The notes below the pieces were generated by a model. The model did not search any database and was not told where the DNA came from. It saw nothing but the letters and a program-made list of their open reading frames with translations. A DNA stretch of 9,504 bases from Betaproteobacteria bacterium TMED156. Its GTDB lineage: Bacteria; Pseudomonadota; Gammaproteobacteria; Burkholderiales; Burkholderiaceae_A. Numbering within the stretch: the stretch's first letter is position 1; every line of letters begins with the position of its first letter. A program made the translations under genes and the position numbers. The DNA lies in the NCBI GenBank assembly GCA_002171155.1, contig NHHF01000027.1, positions 1-9,504 of the forward strand, written 5' to 3'. Positions 1 through 8,032 of this stretch are shown in pieces.

Positions 1-220
1 ATATAAAAATTTCTTTTGATAACCAAGGCCAATAACCTGTAATAGCTTTCAAAGCCAAATGAATTGGATGACCTTCATGATCAATTACATCCAACCGTAT
101 TGAAAACCAAACTACTAGTAAACATGAAAAAAAGCCTAAGAAAATAGTTAACGAGTTATAAATTCCCGATAAAAGCAACCAAAATAAAAATAAAATAGAA
201 AATAAAATTACAACTCGCAA
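1..220 (-). CDS. mrpE: Na+/H+ antiporter subunit E (MrpE/MnhE family), 3' part beyond the window
   Basis: Partial gene: the first 73 codons are present and the rest lies beyond the left edge. The translation starts [20 protein letters not shown], a hydrophobic helix, then a second one (about residues 22-38). It continues with the conserved stretch [18 protein letters not shown] and then YWPWLSKEI. This DVIDHEGHP...YWPWL pattern is typical of MrpE/MnhE, a small inner-membrane subunit of multi-subunit Na+(K+)/H+ antiporters. The start must be TTG at 220-218: an in-frame TAG lies two codons upstream (226-224), no ATG or GTG is available nearby, and AAGGG at 231-227 sits six bases upstream. The gene begins 30 bases after tRNA-Pro and has no mrpD before it, so it probably opens a cluster of the E-first type. 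The family call comes from recalled motifs. Confidence 0.85.
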   Translation of the reverse strand, partial: MRVVILFSILFLFWLLLSGIYNSLTIFLGFFSCLLVVWFSIRLDVIDHEGHPIHLALKAITGYWPWLSKEIFI

Positions 221-226
221 AGTCTA

Positions 227-231
227 CCCTT
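227..231 (-). promoter_or_regulatory. Ribosome binding site deciding the TTG start of mrpE
   Basis: AAGGG on the minus strand, six bases before TTG (220-218). Because TAG at 226-224 closes the frame upstream, this site and the TTG together fix the start. Confidence 0.6.
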
Positions 232-250
232 AAATTTTAAAAAGTTGAAA

Positions 251-327
<77 letters not shown>

Positions 328-346
328 ACAAAACTGATTGCATTTT

Positions 347-754
347 TTAATCACAAGAGGATTTACCTTCCAAAATACTCAAAATTTCCAAAAGTTTATT
401 TTTAATACCAGGCTCTAAATAAGCCTTACCAGTAACAGATTCAGTATCCGAATTATTACTGGATTTTGTCTTGGTGCCAAAAGAATCAAAATCATTTGAT
501 AATCGAATCTTAGCACCATTAATAGTATAACCCTCTACATAAAGTAAAGATCTAATCTTTCTAATCAACAAAACTTCTTCAGTTTTGTAATAACGACGAT
601 TACCTTTTCTTTTTAAAGGATTAAGTTGAACAAATTCATTTTCCCAATAACGCAAAACATGCGGTTTAACCATGCATAGTTCAGAAACTTCACCTATGGA
701 AAAGTAGTGTTTTAAGGGTAAAGGCGGAAATGGATCTATAATACTTTTAGACAT
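347..754 (-). CDS. MerR-family transcriptional regulator (the IHF-alpha neighbour)
   Basis: A 135-residue DNA-binding protein. The winged helix-turn-helix of the MerR family is clear: YFSIGEVSELCMVKPHVLRYWENEF (about residues 17-41) is helix-turn-helix plus recognition region, and the wing follows as KRKGNRRYYKTEEVLLIRKI (about 48-67). The helix LLYVEGYTINGAKIRL (about 70-85) matches the usual MerR second half. After residue 90 the tail is polar and low in complexity (KTKSSNNSDTES), then a short helix. There is no cysteine cluster like that of metal-sensing MerR proteins and no obvious effector domain. This small MerR-like gene directly after ihfA is a recurring arrangement in beta- and gammaproteobacteria, but its target is not known to me. 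The gap to ihfA is 29 bases. No clear Shine-Dalgarno precedes the ATG, and TGA closes the frame just upstream. Confidence 0.9.
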   Translation of the reverse strand: MSKSIIDPFPPLPLKHYFSIGEVSELCMVKPHVLRYWENEFVQLNPLKRKGNRRYYKTEEVLLIRKIRSLLYVEGYTINGAKIRLSNDFDSFGTKTKSSNNSDTESVTGKAYLEPGIKNKLLEILSILEGKSSCD

Positions 755-783
755 ATTAAAAAATAAATTATCTCAAATACAAT

Positions 784-1128
784 TTAGTTTCTTTTAATTT
801 GAATTTTTTCTTTTAGTTTTTGACTGGGATGAAAAGTGACAACTTTTCTAGCAGAAACTTCAACCTCTTCTCCTGTTTTGGGGTTTCTGCCCGGACGTTG
901 GGCTTTATTTCTTAAATTAAAATTACCAAACCCGGTAATTTTAATTTCCTCTCCAGAAATTAAAGCATTCCTGAGTTCGTCAAAAAATTTATCAACAAAT
1001 TCTTTAGCTTCTCTTTTATTAAGACCAATTCTATCAAACAATAATTCAGCCAGATGAGCTTTAGTGAGTGTATTATTGGTCTCGGGCTCTGATGCTAACG
1101 GATGTTTAGTACTATATACATCAGTCAT
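784..1128 (-). CDS. ihfA: Integration host factor subunit alpha
   Basis: 114 residues, a nucleoid protein that forms a heterodimer with IHF-beta and bends DNA at specific sites. Core motifs of the HU/IHF fold are present: [29 protein letters not shown] (about 21-49), the turn GFGNFNLR (66-73), and the DNA-clasping beta arm with [11 protein letters not shown] (78-88), whose proline is the intercalating residue. It continues [19 protein letters not shown] to the C-terminus. The alpha rather than beta assignment rests on sequence and on its place after pheT. I start at ATG 1128-1126, not at the in-frame TTG at 1140, because GGAG (1138-1135) overlaps that TTG and sits six bases before the ATG. 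About 18 polar residues precede the conserved core; similar extensions occur in betaproteobacterial IhfA. Confidence 0.96.
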   Translation of the reverse strand: MTDVYSTKHPLASEPETNNTLTKAHLAELLFDRIGLNKREAKEFVDKFFDELRNALISGEEIKITGFGNFNLRNKAQRPGRNPKTGEEVEVSARKVVTFHPSQKLKEKIQIKRN

Positions 1129-1134
1129 TTTATT

Positions 1135-1138
1135 CTCC
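1135..1138 (-). promoter_or_regulatory. Ribosome binding site deciding the ihfA start
   Basis: GGAG on the minus strand, six bases before ATG (1128-1126). It overlaps the alternative upstream TTG start (1140-1138), which rules that TTG out as the start. Confidence 0.65.
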
Positions 1139-1176
1139 AAAAAAAACTTTCAAATGAAGTTTACACCGAAAAATGG

Positions 1177-3672
1177 TTAAGAACGTAATTCTGCGGGGAA
1201 ATTTGCAGTGACAATTTTAACAATTTCTTCTATTAATGATTGAACTAATTTATCTTCTAACGTCTTTTCAGTGTCTTGCATAAGAACCATGAATGCAAGA
1301 CTTTTTTGAGTTTCATTTAGGCCACTACCTGTATAAACGTCAAACAATGAAAACTGTTTTAATATTTCTCCAAATTCAAACTGATTTTTATTTTTCAATA
1401 CATATTTTTCTATTGAACCAGCATTTATTTGTTTTGGAACAACAAAAGCCAAGTCTCTTCTCACAGATGGTACTCTTGGAATCATAGAATGTTTTGGAAG
1501 TGTCTTATCGATAAGACTTGATACATATATTTCAAATACTATAGGTGGTTTAGAAATATTCAAACTACTACTAATTATGGGATGAATCTCACCAATAAAT
1601 CCGAGAACATTTTCATTGATTAAATTAAAAGGGTTATATCGATCTTTTTTATAATCTGGATCTACTACCATTGCACTTCTTCCAGGATGTAAAAAATCTA
1701 AATTATAACTATTTTGAAACTCGAGTTTTGTTGAGAGTATCGTATTTTCGAATATTTTTTTCATATCAAAAAAATCCACATCTCTTTCATTTACTCCCCA
1801 CTGTTCACTAAAAGCTGAACCATAAACTAAAGCTGATAATAAATAAGGTTGATTAATACCCTTTGTTGAAGTTGTGCTTGCGATGCATTCCTCATTATCT
1901 AGAAAAACTCTAGCCAACTCAAAAATTCTAATTCTTTTTTGTTGATGGTTAATATTATTTCTTAAAACTTCAATTAAACTTGGGATTAGACTCTTTCTCA
2001 TGACAGTCATGTTGGATGAGATAGGGTTTATTAACTCTATGTGTCTATTATCTTCCCCCCTTTTTGAGATGAATTTATTAGATAAATTTTTATCAACAAA
2101 CCCATAATTGATGACCTCAAAAAAATCCTGATTTACCATATTATCCTTAATGTCTTGAAAACTTAAAGCATTTTCACTCAAAGCTTTGGGTGTTAAGTTC
2201 GATATTGGCGATACACTTGGAATATTGTCATAACCAATTATCCTAATCACCTCTTCAATTAAATCTTCTTCTATCTGAATATCAAACCTATAGGTAGGAG
2301 GAGTTACATTAAGGCACTGATCATTGGAATCATCAACTTTTTGATATGACATTTTCAAATCATCAAAAATTTTTTGTACTTGATCTAATGAAACTTTAAT
2401 ACCAAGAACTTTCTCACATCGACTTTTCCTAAATAATATTTTTTTTGCAGTTGGGGATTTAGATATTAAATCAATTGGTTTACCTAGTTCACCTCCACAA
2501 ACGGATATAATTAAATTAGAAATTATTTCTAAATCTTTTAGAGTAGATTCAAAATCAACTCCTCTTTCAAAACGATGCGCGGCATCTGTTAAAATTTTAA
2601 TTTGTTGAGCTTTTCCTCTTATAGCATCAGGCCACCAAAAAGCAGTTTCTATTAAAATATTTTTTGTATATTTACTGACTGAAGTCCTCTGTCCTCCCAT
2701 TATTCCTGCAATAGCAATTGGACCGTCACAATCTGCAATCACTCCTATCGAATTTGAACACTTAACGGTCTCAGAATTTAGTAACTCAATATTCTCATCA
2801 GAATTGGCCCAGCGTACTTCAATTGATTTATAACTATTTCTAGAAATACAATCATAGTCAAATATATGTGAGGGACGACCTAATTCAAGCATTATGTAAT
2901 TTGATATATCAACGAGAACTGAAATTTGTTTTTGACCTGCCTGCTTTAGTTTAGTAACTATCCAATCTGGAGTTTTAACCTTGGAGTTTACATTTGTAAT
3001 TACTCTAGCTGAGAATCTTCCGCATAAATCTTGATTTTTAATCGAAATTTTTGGACAAGCTACAGCAGAATTGAAATTATTATTTTTTTCAAATTCTTCA
3101 ATTGGATTTTTCATTTTCGATTTTGTACTTGCTGCCAATTCTCTCGCTACTCCTCTGACAGATAAACAGTCTCCCCTATTGGGTGTAATTTTTAAATCTA
3201 AAATTTTTTCATCCAAATTAAGAATTTCTCTGATATTTTTACCAATTAAATTTTCATTAATTTGTTTTAATTCCATTATTCCTTCGGAGTCGTTAGAAAT
3301 CCCAAGTTCTTGCTCGGAGCAAAGCATTCCATTACTAAGTACACCTCTCATTTTTGTTTTTTTAATGCTTATTTTTCCAGGAAGCTTGGCTCCGGACAAT
3401 GCACATGCAACAAACATGTTTTTAGATACATTTTTTGCACCACAAATTATTTCTAATTCTTCACCTGTGAAAACGGTGCAGATATTTAGTCGATCGGCAT
3501 TTGGGTGCTTTCTAATATTAAGAATTTTACCAAGAACTACATTTGAAAATTCAGGGGCCATAGTTTTGATTGAGTCAACTTCAATTCCGGACATTGTTAA
3601 AACCTCAGCTATTTCAGTTGCAGATAAGTTTGAATTAACCCAAGTTTTAAGCCAAGATTCTGAAATTATCAT
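1177..3672 (-). CDS. pheT: Phenylalanine--tRNA ligase beta subunit
   Basis: 831 residues, slightly longer than the 795 of E. coli. It forms the cytoplasmic alpha2-beta2 PheRS with PheS and carries tRNA binding and editing of mischarged Tyr. Domains in order: N-terminal B1 (SESWLKTWVN); the EMAP-like OB-fold tRNA-binding domain (about 43-150, with HPNADRLNICTV and IICGAKN); B3/B4 editing region (about 215-400, with LELGRPSHIFD, IAGIMGG, ILIETAFWWP and HRFERGVD); B5 (about 411-486, ending in RFDIQIEEDLIEEVIRIIGY); a catalytic-like core; and a C-terminal FDX-ACB domain (about 738-831, RVPSVRRDLAFVV to FPAELRS). ATG at 3672 overlaps the pheS stop as TAATG, implying translational coupling; CAGG seven bases upstream is the likely ribosome site. 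All domains appear intact. Confidence 0.97.
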   Translation of the reverse strand: MIISESWLKTWVNSNLSATEIAEVLTMSGIEVDSIKTMAPEFSNVVLGKILNIRKHPNADRLNICTVFTGEELEIICGAKNVSKNMFVACALSGAKLPGKISIKKTKMRGVLSNGMLCSEQELGISNDSEGIMELKQINENLIGKNIREILNLDEKILDLKITPNRGDCLSVRGVARELAASTKSKMKNPIEEFEKNNNFNSAVACPKISIKNQDLCGRFSARVITNVNSKVKTPDWIVTKLKQAGQKQISVLVDISNYIMLELGRPSHIFDYDCISRNSYKSIEVRWANSDENIELLNSETVKCSNSIGVIADCDGPIAIAGIMGGQRTSVSKYTKNILIETAFWWPDAIRGKAQQIKILTDAAHRFERGVDFESTLKDLEIISNLIISVCGGELGKPIDLISKSPTAKKILFRKSRCEKVLGIKVSLDQVQKIFDDLKMSYQKVDDSNDQCLNVTPPTYRFDIQIEEDLIEEVIRIIGYDNIPSVSPISNLTPKALSENALSFQDIKDNMVNQDFFEVINYGFVDKNLSNKFISKRGEDNRHIELINPISSNMTVMRKSLIPSLIEVLRNNINHQQKRIRIFELARVFLDNEECIASTTSTKGINQPYLLSALVYGSAFSEQWGVNERDVDFFDMKKIFENTILSTKLEFQNSYNLDFLHPGRSAMVVDPDYKKDRYNPFNLINENVLGFIGEIHPIISSSLNISKPPIVFEIYVSSLIDKTLPKHSMIPRVPSVRRDLAFVVPKQINAGSIEKYVLKNKNQFEFGEILKQFSLFDVYTGSGLNETQKSLAFMVLMQDTEKTLEDKLVQSLIEEIVKIVTANFPAELRS

Positions 3673-4694
3673 TATTTACCTGAGAATTGATTAAGAAAAC
3701 GTAAATCATTTTCAAAGAACAATCTTAAATCCGAAATACCATAGCGAAGCATAGCAAGCCTCTCAATACCGCTCCCAAATGCAAAGCCCATGTATTCCTC
3801 CGGATCAAAACCAAAATTTTTAATAACACTAGGATGAACTTGACCAGCTCCAGAAACTTCAAGCCATTTACCCTTTAAAGGTCCATCAGGAAATGATAAG
3901 TCTATTTCTGCAGAGGGTTCAGTAAAGGGGAAAAAGGATGGCCTGAAACGAATTTGAAGGTCATTATTCTCAAAAAATACTTTCAAAAAAGAAATATATA
4001 GTCCCTTTAAATCAGCAAAATTTATATTTTTTCCAATCCATAAGCCCTCTACTTGATGAAACATTGGTGAGTGAGTCGAATCACTATCAACTCTATAAGT
4101 TCTTCCAGGAGCAATAATTTTTATGGGAGGTCGATTACAAGTTGCATATCTTACTTGTACTGGACTAGTGTGCGTTCTTAGTAGTAGAGGTAAATTATTA
4201 TCATCTTTTCTATCAAGATAAAATGTATCTTGCATTGAACGAGCAGGGTGATTTTCTGGATTATTTAACGCTGAAAAATTAAACCAATCGTTTTCAATCT
4301 CTGGGCCATCAACGACATCAAAACCTATTGAAGTAAAAATTTGCTCAATTCTTCTAATGACTTTTGTCACGGGATGAATTGACCCGAACTTTAAACCTCT
4401 ACCAGGTAAAGTTACATCTACGGCTTCCTCAGAAAGTCTTCTATTTGTTTGTTCACTGATTAAAAAGATTTTTCGGTTGGAAAGCATCTCTTCAATCTTG
4501 TTTTTTGCATGATTTACGGACTTGCCAAGTTCTTTTTTTTCTTCAGATGAAATGTTTGCAAAAGATTTAAATAATTTACTGAGTGATCCAGATTTTCCTA
4601 AAAAAGTGGATTTCGCAACATCCAATTCGTTAATAGAATTAGAGTTATCAAATGCAACCTTTGCTTCTGAAACTAGCCGATCAAGATCGGACAT
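3672..4694 (-). CDS. pheS: Phenylalanine--tRNA ligase alpha subunit
   Basis: 340 residues; the catalytic subunit of class II PheRS, activating Phe with ATP and charging tRNA-Phe. The first about 90 residues form the coiled-coil arm that contacts tRNA ([15 protein letters not shown] to [10 protein letters not shown]). The catalytic domain follows with [14 protein letters not shown] (107-120), motif 2 [19 protein letters not shown] (about 196-214), [11 protein letters not shown] (256-266), and motif 3 [17 protein letters not shown] (303-319). The alanine of GFAF (305) is the residue that sets the Phe pocket size in known enzymes. The ATG at 4694 overlaps the rplT stop codon as TAATG, leaving no intergenic space for the leader peptide and attenuator that precede pheS in enterobacteria. 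Relative to E. coli there is a small insertion near [10 protein letters not shown]. Confidence 0.98.
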   Translation of the reverse strand: MSDLDRLVSEAKVAFDNSNSINELDVAKSTFLGKSGSLSKLFKSFANISSEEKKELGKSVNHAKNKIEEMLSNRKIFLISEQTNRRLSEEAVDVTLPGRGLKFGSIHPVTKVIRRIEQIFTSIGFDVVDGPEIENDWFNFSALNNPENHPARSMQDTFYLDRKDDNNLPLLLRTHTSPVQVRYATCNRPPIKIIAPGRTYRVDSDSTHSPMFHQVEGLWIGKNINFADLKGLYISFLKVFFENNDLQIRFRPSFFPFTEPSAEIDLSFPDGPLKGKWLEVSGAGQVHPSVIKNFGFDPEEYMGFAFGSGIERLAMLRYGISDLRLFFENDLRFLNQFSGK

Positions 4695-5053
4695 TACACC
4701 CCTAGTGTTTCTTTTACCCTCTGAACAATCTCAGAGAAAGCGTCTTTATCTTTAATAGCTAGTTCAGAAAGAATTTTTCTATCCATTTCAATACCAGATT
4801 TCTTCAATCCATTTATGAACTGACTGTACCTGATGCCATTATTCCTACATCCAGCATTTATCCTAACAATCCAAAGAGAACGAAAAGTTCTTTTTTTATT
4901 TCTTCTATCTCTGTATGCAAACGTTTCAGCACGCATAACAGCTTGTTTAGCAACTCGGTAAACATTTTTTCTACGACCCCTAAAACCTTTTGCTCTGTCT
5001 AAAACTTTTTTGTGACGAGCATGCGCCGTAACCCCTCTTTTAACGCGCGGCAT
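4694..5053 (-). CDS. rplT: 50S ribosomal protein L20
   Basis: 119 residues, normal length. The protein binds 23S rRNA early in large-subunit assembly through its basic N-terminal arm, here [20 protein letters not shown] and on through [20 protein letters not shown]. The C-terminal globular part has [39 protein letters not shown], characteristic of L20. AAGGAG lies seven bases before the ATG, the best ribosome site in the operon. It follows rpmI by 19 bases and overlaps pheS by one base. In E. coli L20 represses the rpmI-rplT message through a structure near the rpmI start; I could not establish an equivalent structure here. Confidence 0.99.
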   Translation of the reverse strand: MPRVKRGVTAHARHKKVLDRAKGFRGRRKNVYRVAKQAVMRAETFAYRDRRNKKRTFRSLWIVRINAGCRNNGIRYSQFINGLKKSGIEMDRKILSELAIKDKDAFSEIVQRVKETLGV

Positions 5054-5072
5054 TGTAAAACTCCTTTTTCAT

Positions 5073-5267
5073 TTATATGGCCAACATATTGCGAATGTGT
5101 CGGACATCAGCTGGATTGACAGAAACAGTTCCTCTAAGTTGACGCTTATTCTTAGTAGTACGTTTTGTCAAAATATGTCTTTTAGTAGCATGAGCTCTTT
5201 TTATTGAACCACTACCTCGAACTTTAAACCGTTTTGAGGCGGCTTTTTTTGTCTTCATTTTAGGCAT
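5073..5267 (-). CDS. rpmI: 50S ribosomal protein L35
   Basis: 64 residues, very basic. [20 protein letters not shown] is the family signature, followed by [20 protein letters not shown] and ending in IRNMLAI. L35 is a small large-subunit protein whose gene almost always lies between infC and rplT. GGGAG lies eight bases before the ATG. The gap to the infC stop is 48 bases with no clear terminator, consistent with one infC-rpmI-rplT transcript. Confidence 0.98.
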   Translation of the reverse strand: MPKMKTKKAASKRFKVRGSGSIKRAHATKRHILTKRTTKNKRQLRGTVSVNPADVRHIRNMLAI

Positions 5268-5315
5268 AAAGCCAACTCCCGTAAAATAAATATGAAAAGT
5301 AATTAAAGCTAAAAA

Positions 5316-5837
5316 TTATTTTTTTTTCTTAGGCGCTAGTACCATGACCATTTGCCGGCCCTCTAATTTCGGCATTTGTTCTACTTGAGCCATCTCTGCA
5401 AGCTGATCTCTAATTCTTTCTAACATTTGCATTCCAAACTCTTGATGAGCCATTTCACGACCTTTAAATCTCATTGTAATTTTTGTTTTGTCTCCCTCTT
5501 CAAGAAACCTAACAGCATTTCTAACTTTAACATTGTAATCATTATCGTCCGTACTAGGTCTAAATTTGATTTCCTTAACTTGTATCGTTTTCTGCTTGAG
5601 CTTAGCATCATGTAGTCTTTTCTGCTCTTTATAGCGAAACTTTCCAAAATCCATTAGTTTGCACACTATTGGGTCAGCTTGTGGTGCGATTTCAACTAAA
5701 TCTAAATTAACCTCATCTGCCCTACGAAGTGCTTCATCCTTTGAAACAATCCCGAGAGCTTCATTATCTACACCAACTAGTCGAATTTTAATAGCAGATA
5801 TTTCGTCATTGACTTTGTAATCTTTTTCAGTAGCTAT
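5316..5837 (-). CDS. infC: Translation initiation factor IF-3, AUA start codon
   Basis: 173 residues if translation starts at ATA (5837-5835). IF3 binds the 30S subunit, prevents premature 50S joining and discriminates against non-AUG starts. The N-domain reads [20 protein letters not shown], then [42 protein letters not shown]. After the linker (about 70-85) the C-domain has [45 protein letters not shown] and ends [15 protein letters not shown] start at GTG 5666 would delete most of the N-domain. Upstream the frame stays open to TGA at 5870-5868, and it contains no ATG, GTG or TTG there. ATA is the only near-cognate codon at the right place, with AAAGAAAGG six bases upstream, and the next codons give ATEK as recalled for betaproteobacterial IF3. 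The gene ends in a nine-A run before TAA. Confidence 0.95.
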   Translation of the reverse strand: MATEKDYKVNDEISAIKIRLVGVDNEALGIVSKDEALRRADEVNLDLVEIAPQADPIVCKLMDFGKFRYKEQKRLHDAKLKQKTIQVKEIKFRPSTDDNDYNVKVRNAVRFLEEGDKTKITMRFKGREMAHQEFGMQMLERIRDQLAEMAQVEQMPKLEGRQMVMVLAPKKKK

Positions 5838-5843
5838 ATTGAA

Positions 5844-5852
5844 CCTTTCTTT
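5844..5852 (-). promoter_or_regulatory. Ribosome binding site for the AUA-started infC
   Basis: AAAGAAAGG on the minus strand followed by the spacer TTCAAT and then ATA (5837-5835). Its AGG core is correctly spaced for that codon. It lies in the 25-base gap after the thrS stop. Confidence 0.6.
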
Positions 5853-5862
5853 AAAAAGTAAA

Positions 5863-7770
5863 TCATTTCATGCCCCCAATCTCTTTATTAATATGAGAAA
5901 TGAATCCCCTCAAACTAAACTCACCCAAGTCAATTCCACCTCTGAATCTTACATTAACTGTTTTATTAACTTTCTCTTTATCACCAATAACAATTATAAA
6001 TGGTATTTTACTCAAGCTAAACTCTCGAATTTTATAGCTTATTTTCTCATTCCGCAAGTCCCCTATTACACGCAAACCTTTTTCTCTTAACTCGTAAATA
6101 ACTTCATTTGTAAAATCTCGTTGATCAGAAGTTATTGAAGCAACACCTACTTGAATTGGAGACAACCAAGTGGGCAAGGCACCACCAAAATTTTCAATGA
6201 GTATTCCAATAAATCTCTCCAAAGAACCCACAATCGCTCTATGCAAAAGAACAGGAGTTTTCCTCGTATTGTCCTCTGCAACATATTCAGCACCTAATCG
6301 TTCGGGCATATTAAAGTCAACCTGAATTGTTCCACACTGCCAAATTCTTCCAATTGAGTCTTTTAATGAATATTCTATTTTTGGTCCGTAAAATGCTCCT
6401 TCACCTTTTAATTCAACCCAGTCAACCCCTACTTCATCAAGCCCTTTTGCAAGAGCTTTCTCCGATTTCGTCCAAGTTTCATCTGATCCGACTCTATCTG
6501 CAGGCCTAGTGGATAATCTATAAAGAATTTCAAAAAAACCAAAATCTTTATAAACTTTTTGTAATTGTTTCGTAAATGAATAAACTTCATTTTGTATTTG
6601 ATTTTCAGTACAAAAAATATGACCGTCATCCTGGGTAAAATTTCTCAGTCTAAAAAGTCCATGAAGTGCACCTGATGGTTCATTCCTATGACATGATCCA
6701 AATTCGCCTAAACGAATTGGCAATTCTTTATAACTTCTCAAGTTTGAGGAGAAAATCTGAACATGGCCAGGACAATTCATAGGTTTAATTGCATATTCAC
6801 GATTTTCAGACATTGTAGTAAACATATATTTTTGGTAATGTTCCCAATGTCCGGATGCTTCCCATAGAGATTTGTCTATAATTTGAGGGCATTTCACTTC
6901 TGAAAAGTCACTCTTCACATAAATTTCTCTTAAGTAGTTCTCTACAACCAACCATAAGCTCCAACCCTTTGGATGCCAAAAAACCATTCCAGGAGAATGC
7001 TCTTGAAAATGAAAAAAATCTAGCGACTTCCCTAATTTTCTGTGATCTCTTTTTTTTGCTTCTTCAATCCTAACCAAGTAACTTTTTAATTCGTCTTTAC
7101 TATTCCAAGCAGTTCCATAAATTCTCTGGAGCATTTTATTCTTTGAATCCCCACGCCAATATGCACCAGCTACTTTAGTTAGTTTAAAATGCCTTAGAAA
7201 CTTGGTGTTAGGTACATGAGGACCTCTACACATATCAACATACTCTTGATGATGGTAAAGAGCTATTATTTCCTCTGCAGGAATTTCACTGGCAATTTCA
7301 ATTTTGTAATTTTCCTTTCTGTTTGTGAATACTTTAATTGCCTCCTCTTGACTTACAACTTCTCTCACAACATCGTAATTTTGTTTTATTAAAGAATTTA
7401 TTTTAGATTCAATTTTCTCTAAATCAAATTCGCTGAGACTCTCTTCGAATTCAATATCGTAGTAAAACCCATCCTCAATAACTGGTCCAATTGCCATTTT
7501 GGCTTCAGGATACAGTTGCTTAACTGCATGCCCTACTAAATGGGCAAATGAATGACGTATTATCTCTAAACCTGCAAGATCTGTTTTTTTTATAATCTCT
7601 ATTTTTGAATCTTGTTCAACTGGAACACACAAGTCCTTAAGTTCTCCGTTAATTTTACCTGCAATTGCATCTTTTGCTAATGAAATACTTATAGACTTGG
7701 CAATTTCGAATAATGAGATTTTTCTTTGATATCTTTTTGTGCTTCCGTCAGGAAAAGTAACTTGAAACAT
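5863..7770 (-). CDS. thrS: Threonine--tRNA ligase
   Basis: 635 residues, close to the 642 of E. coli; cytoplasmic class II synthetase that charges tRNA-Thr. Domains in order: TGS (1-61, [11 protein letters not shown]); the editing domain that removes Ser from tRNA-Thr, with its four key residues present (H73 and H77 in [11 protein letters not shown]181 and H185 in CRGPHVPN); the catalytic core with zinc ligands C333 (MNCPGH), H384 (DDGHIF) and H510 ([13 protein letters not shown]), and motif 2 [18 protein letters not shown]; and the anticodon-binding domain (about 535-635, [18 protein letters not shown]). All functional residues I can check are intact. It begins 33 bases after tRNA-Val. No Shine-Dalgarno is seen at normal spacing (only AGAG one base before ATG), and there is no room for the long structured operator that controls E. 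coli thrS. Confidence 0.98.
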   Translation of the reverse strand: MFQVTFPDGSTKRYQRKISLFEIAKSISISLAKDAIAGKINGELKDLCVPVEQDSKIEIIKKTDLAGLEIIRHSFAHLVGHAVKQLYPEAKMAIGPVIEDGFYYDIEFEESLSEFDLEKIESKINSLIKQNYDVVREVVSQEEAIKVFTNRKENYKIEIASEIPAEEIIALYHHQEYVDMCRGPHVPNTKFLRHFKLTKVAGAYWRGDSKNKMLQRIYGTAWNSKDELKSYLVRIEEAKKRDHRKLGKSLDFFHFQEHSPGMVFWHPKGWSLWLVVENYLREIYVKSDFSEVKCPQIIDKSLWEASGHWEHYQKYMFTTMSENREYAIKPMNCPGHVQIFSSNLRSYKELPIRLGEFGSCHRNEPSGALHGLFRLRNFTQDDGHIFCTENQIQNEVYSFTKQLQKVYKDFGFFEILYRLSTRPADRVGSDETWTKSEKALAKGLDEVGVDWVELKGEGAFYGPKIEYSLKDSIGRIWQCGTIQVDFNMPERLGAEYVAEDNTRKTPVLLHRAIVGSLERFIGILIENFGGALPTWLSPIQVGVASITSDQRDFTNEVIYELREKGLRVIGDLRNEKISYKIREFSLSKIPFIIVIGDKEKVNKTVNVRFRGGIDLGEFSLRGFISHINKEIGGMK

Positions 7771-7803
7771 ACTCTAAACAAGAAAATTATTAAAATATAT
7801 TAG

Positions 7804-7880
7804 TGGTAGGCGCGATTGGATTCGAACCAACGACCCCCACCATGTCAAGGTGATGCTCTAACCAACTGAGCTACGCGCCT
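7804..7880 (-). tRNA. tRNA-Val(GAC)
   Basis: 77 nt with encoded CCA. The acceptor stem AGGCGCG (7880-7874) pairs with CGCGCCT, followed by discriminator A and CCA. The D-arm is GCTC-AGTTGGTTA-GAGC. The anticodon stem TCACC pairs with GGTGG with one G-U pair around the loop TTGACAT, giving anticodon GAC at 7846-7844 for GUC/GUU codons. The T-arm is GTTGG-TTCGAAT-CCAAT. It is co-directional with thrS and probably shares its transcript, so tRNA 3' processing would generate the 5' end of the thrS message. Confidence 0.97.
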
Positions 7881-7889
7881 ATATTTTAT

Positions 7890-7898
7890 ATTGTAACA
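7890..7898 (-). promoter_or_regulatory. Putative extended -10 promoter element of tRNA-Val/thrS
   Basis: The minus strand reads TGTTACAAT, a TGn extension plus a -10 hexamer TACAAT (7895-7890), nine bases before the tRNA 5' end (7880). That predicts a transcript start 2-3 bases before the mature tRNA. No good TTGACA-like -35 lies at 15-19 bases; the nearest candidate, TTGCAT, is 20 bases away. The region is very AT-rich, so the call is tentative. Confidence 0.4.
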
Positions 7899-8022
7899 TT
7901 TAAGTTAGTTAATAAATGCAAAATTTAAATTGATGCAATGTATTTGTAACTTATGAAAAAAAATGGGTTAAAATTAGCATTCAATTTAAATTAAATTACT
8001 ACAATAAGTTTCTATCAATTAT

Positions 8023-8031
8023 TGTTACAAT
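8023..8031 (+). promoter_or_regulatory. Putative extended -10 element giving a leaderless transcript of the phosphatase gene
   Basis: TGTTACAAT, identical to the element on the opposite strand at 7898-7890. TACAAT (8026-8031) ends seven bases before the ATG at 8039, so transcription would start at or one base before the A of the start codon. No Shine-Dalgarno sequence is present in front of that ATG. A second TACAAT at 8000-8005, without the TG extension, could instead give a leader of about 27 bases. Neither has a consensus -35. Confidence 0.35.
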
Positions 8032-8032
8032 T

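Noticed and set aside
1138..1140. TTG as the start of ihfA
   Set aside because: It overlaps the GGAG ribosome site that serves the ATG at 1128-1126.
1139..1162. Terminator-like hairpin (AAACTT / AAGTTT) with a T run between pheT and ihfA on the minus strand
   Set aside because: The stem has only one G:C pair and six base pairs, and its T run overlaps the stem; such shapes are expected by chance at this base composition.
3071..3694. 207-residue open frame on the plus strand
   Set aside because: It is fully antisense to the strongly conserved 5' part of pheT, resembles no known family, and is explained by the codon pattern of the opposite strand.
5664..5666. GTG as the start of infC
   Set aside because: It would begin inside the conserved [11 protein letters not shown] segment and discard most of the IF3 N-domain, while the frame upstream encodes well-conserved IF3 residues.
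5839..6629. Short open frames on both strands within thrS (5839-6090, 6327-6509, 6429-6629)
   Set aside because: They overlap the intact ThrRS catalytic and anticodon-binding regions in other frames and show no family resemblance or ribosome site.
8013..8025. Possible IHF site beginning TATCAA in the divergent spacer
   Set aside because: The first half fits WATCAA, but two of the three positions of the TTR half do not match, so it is no better than chance in AT-rich DNA.
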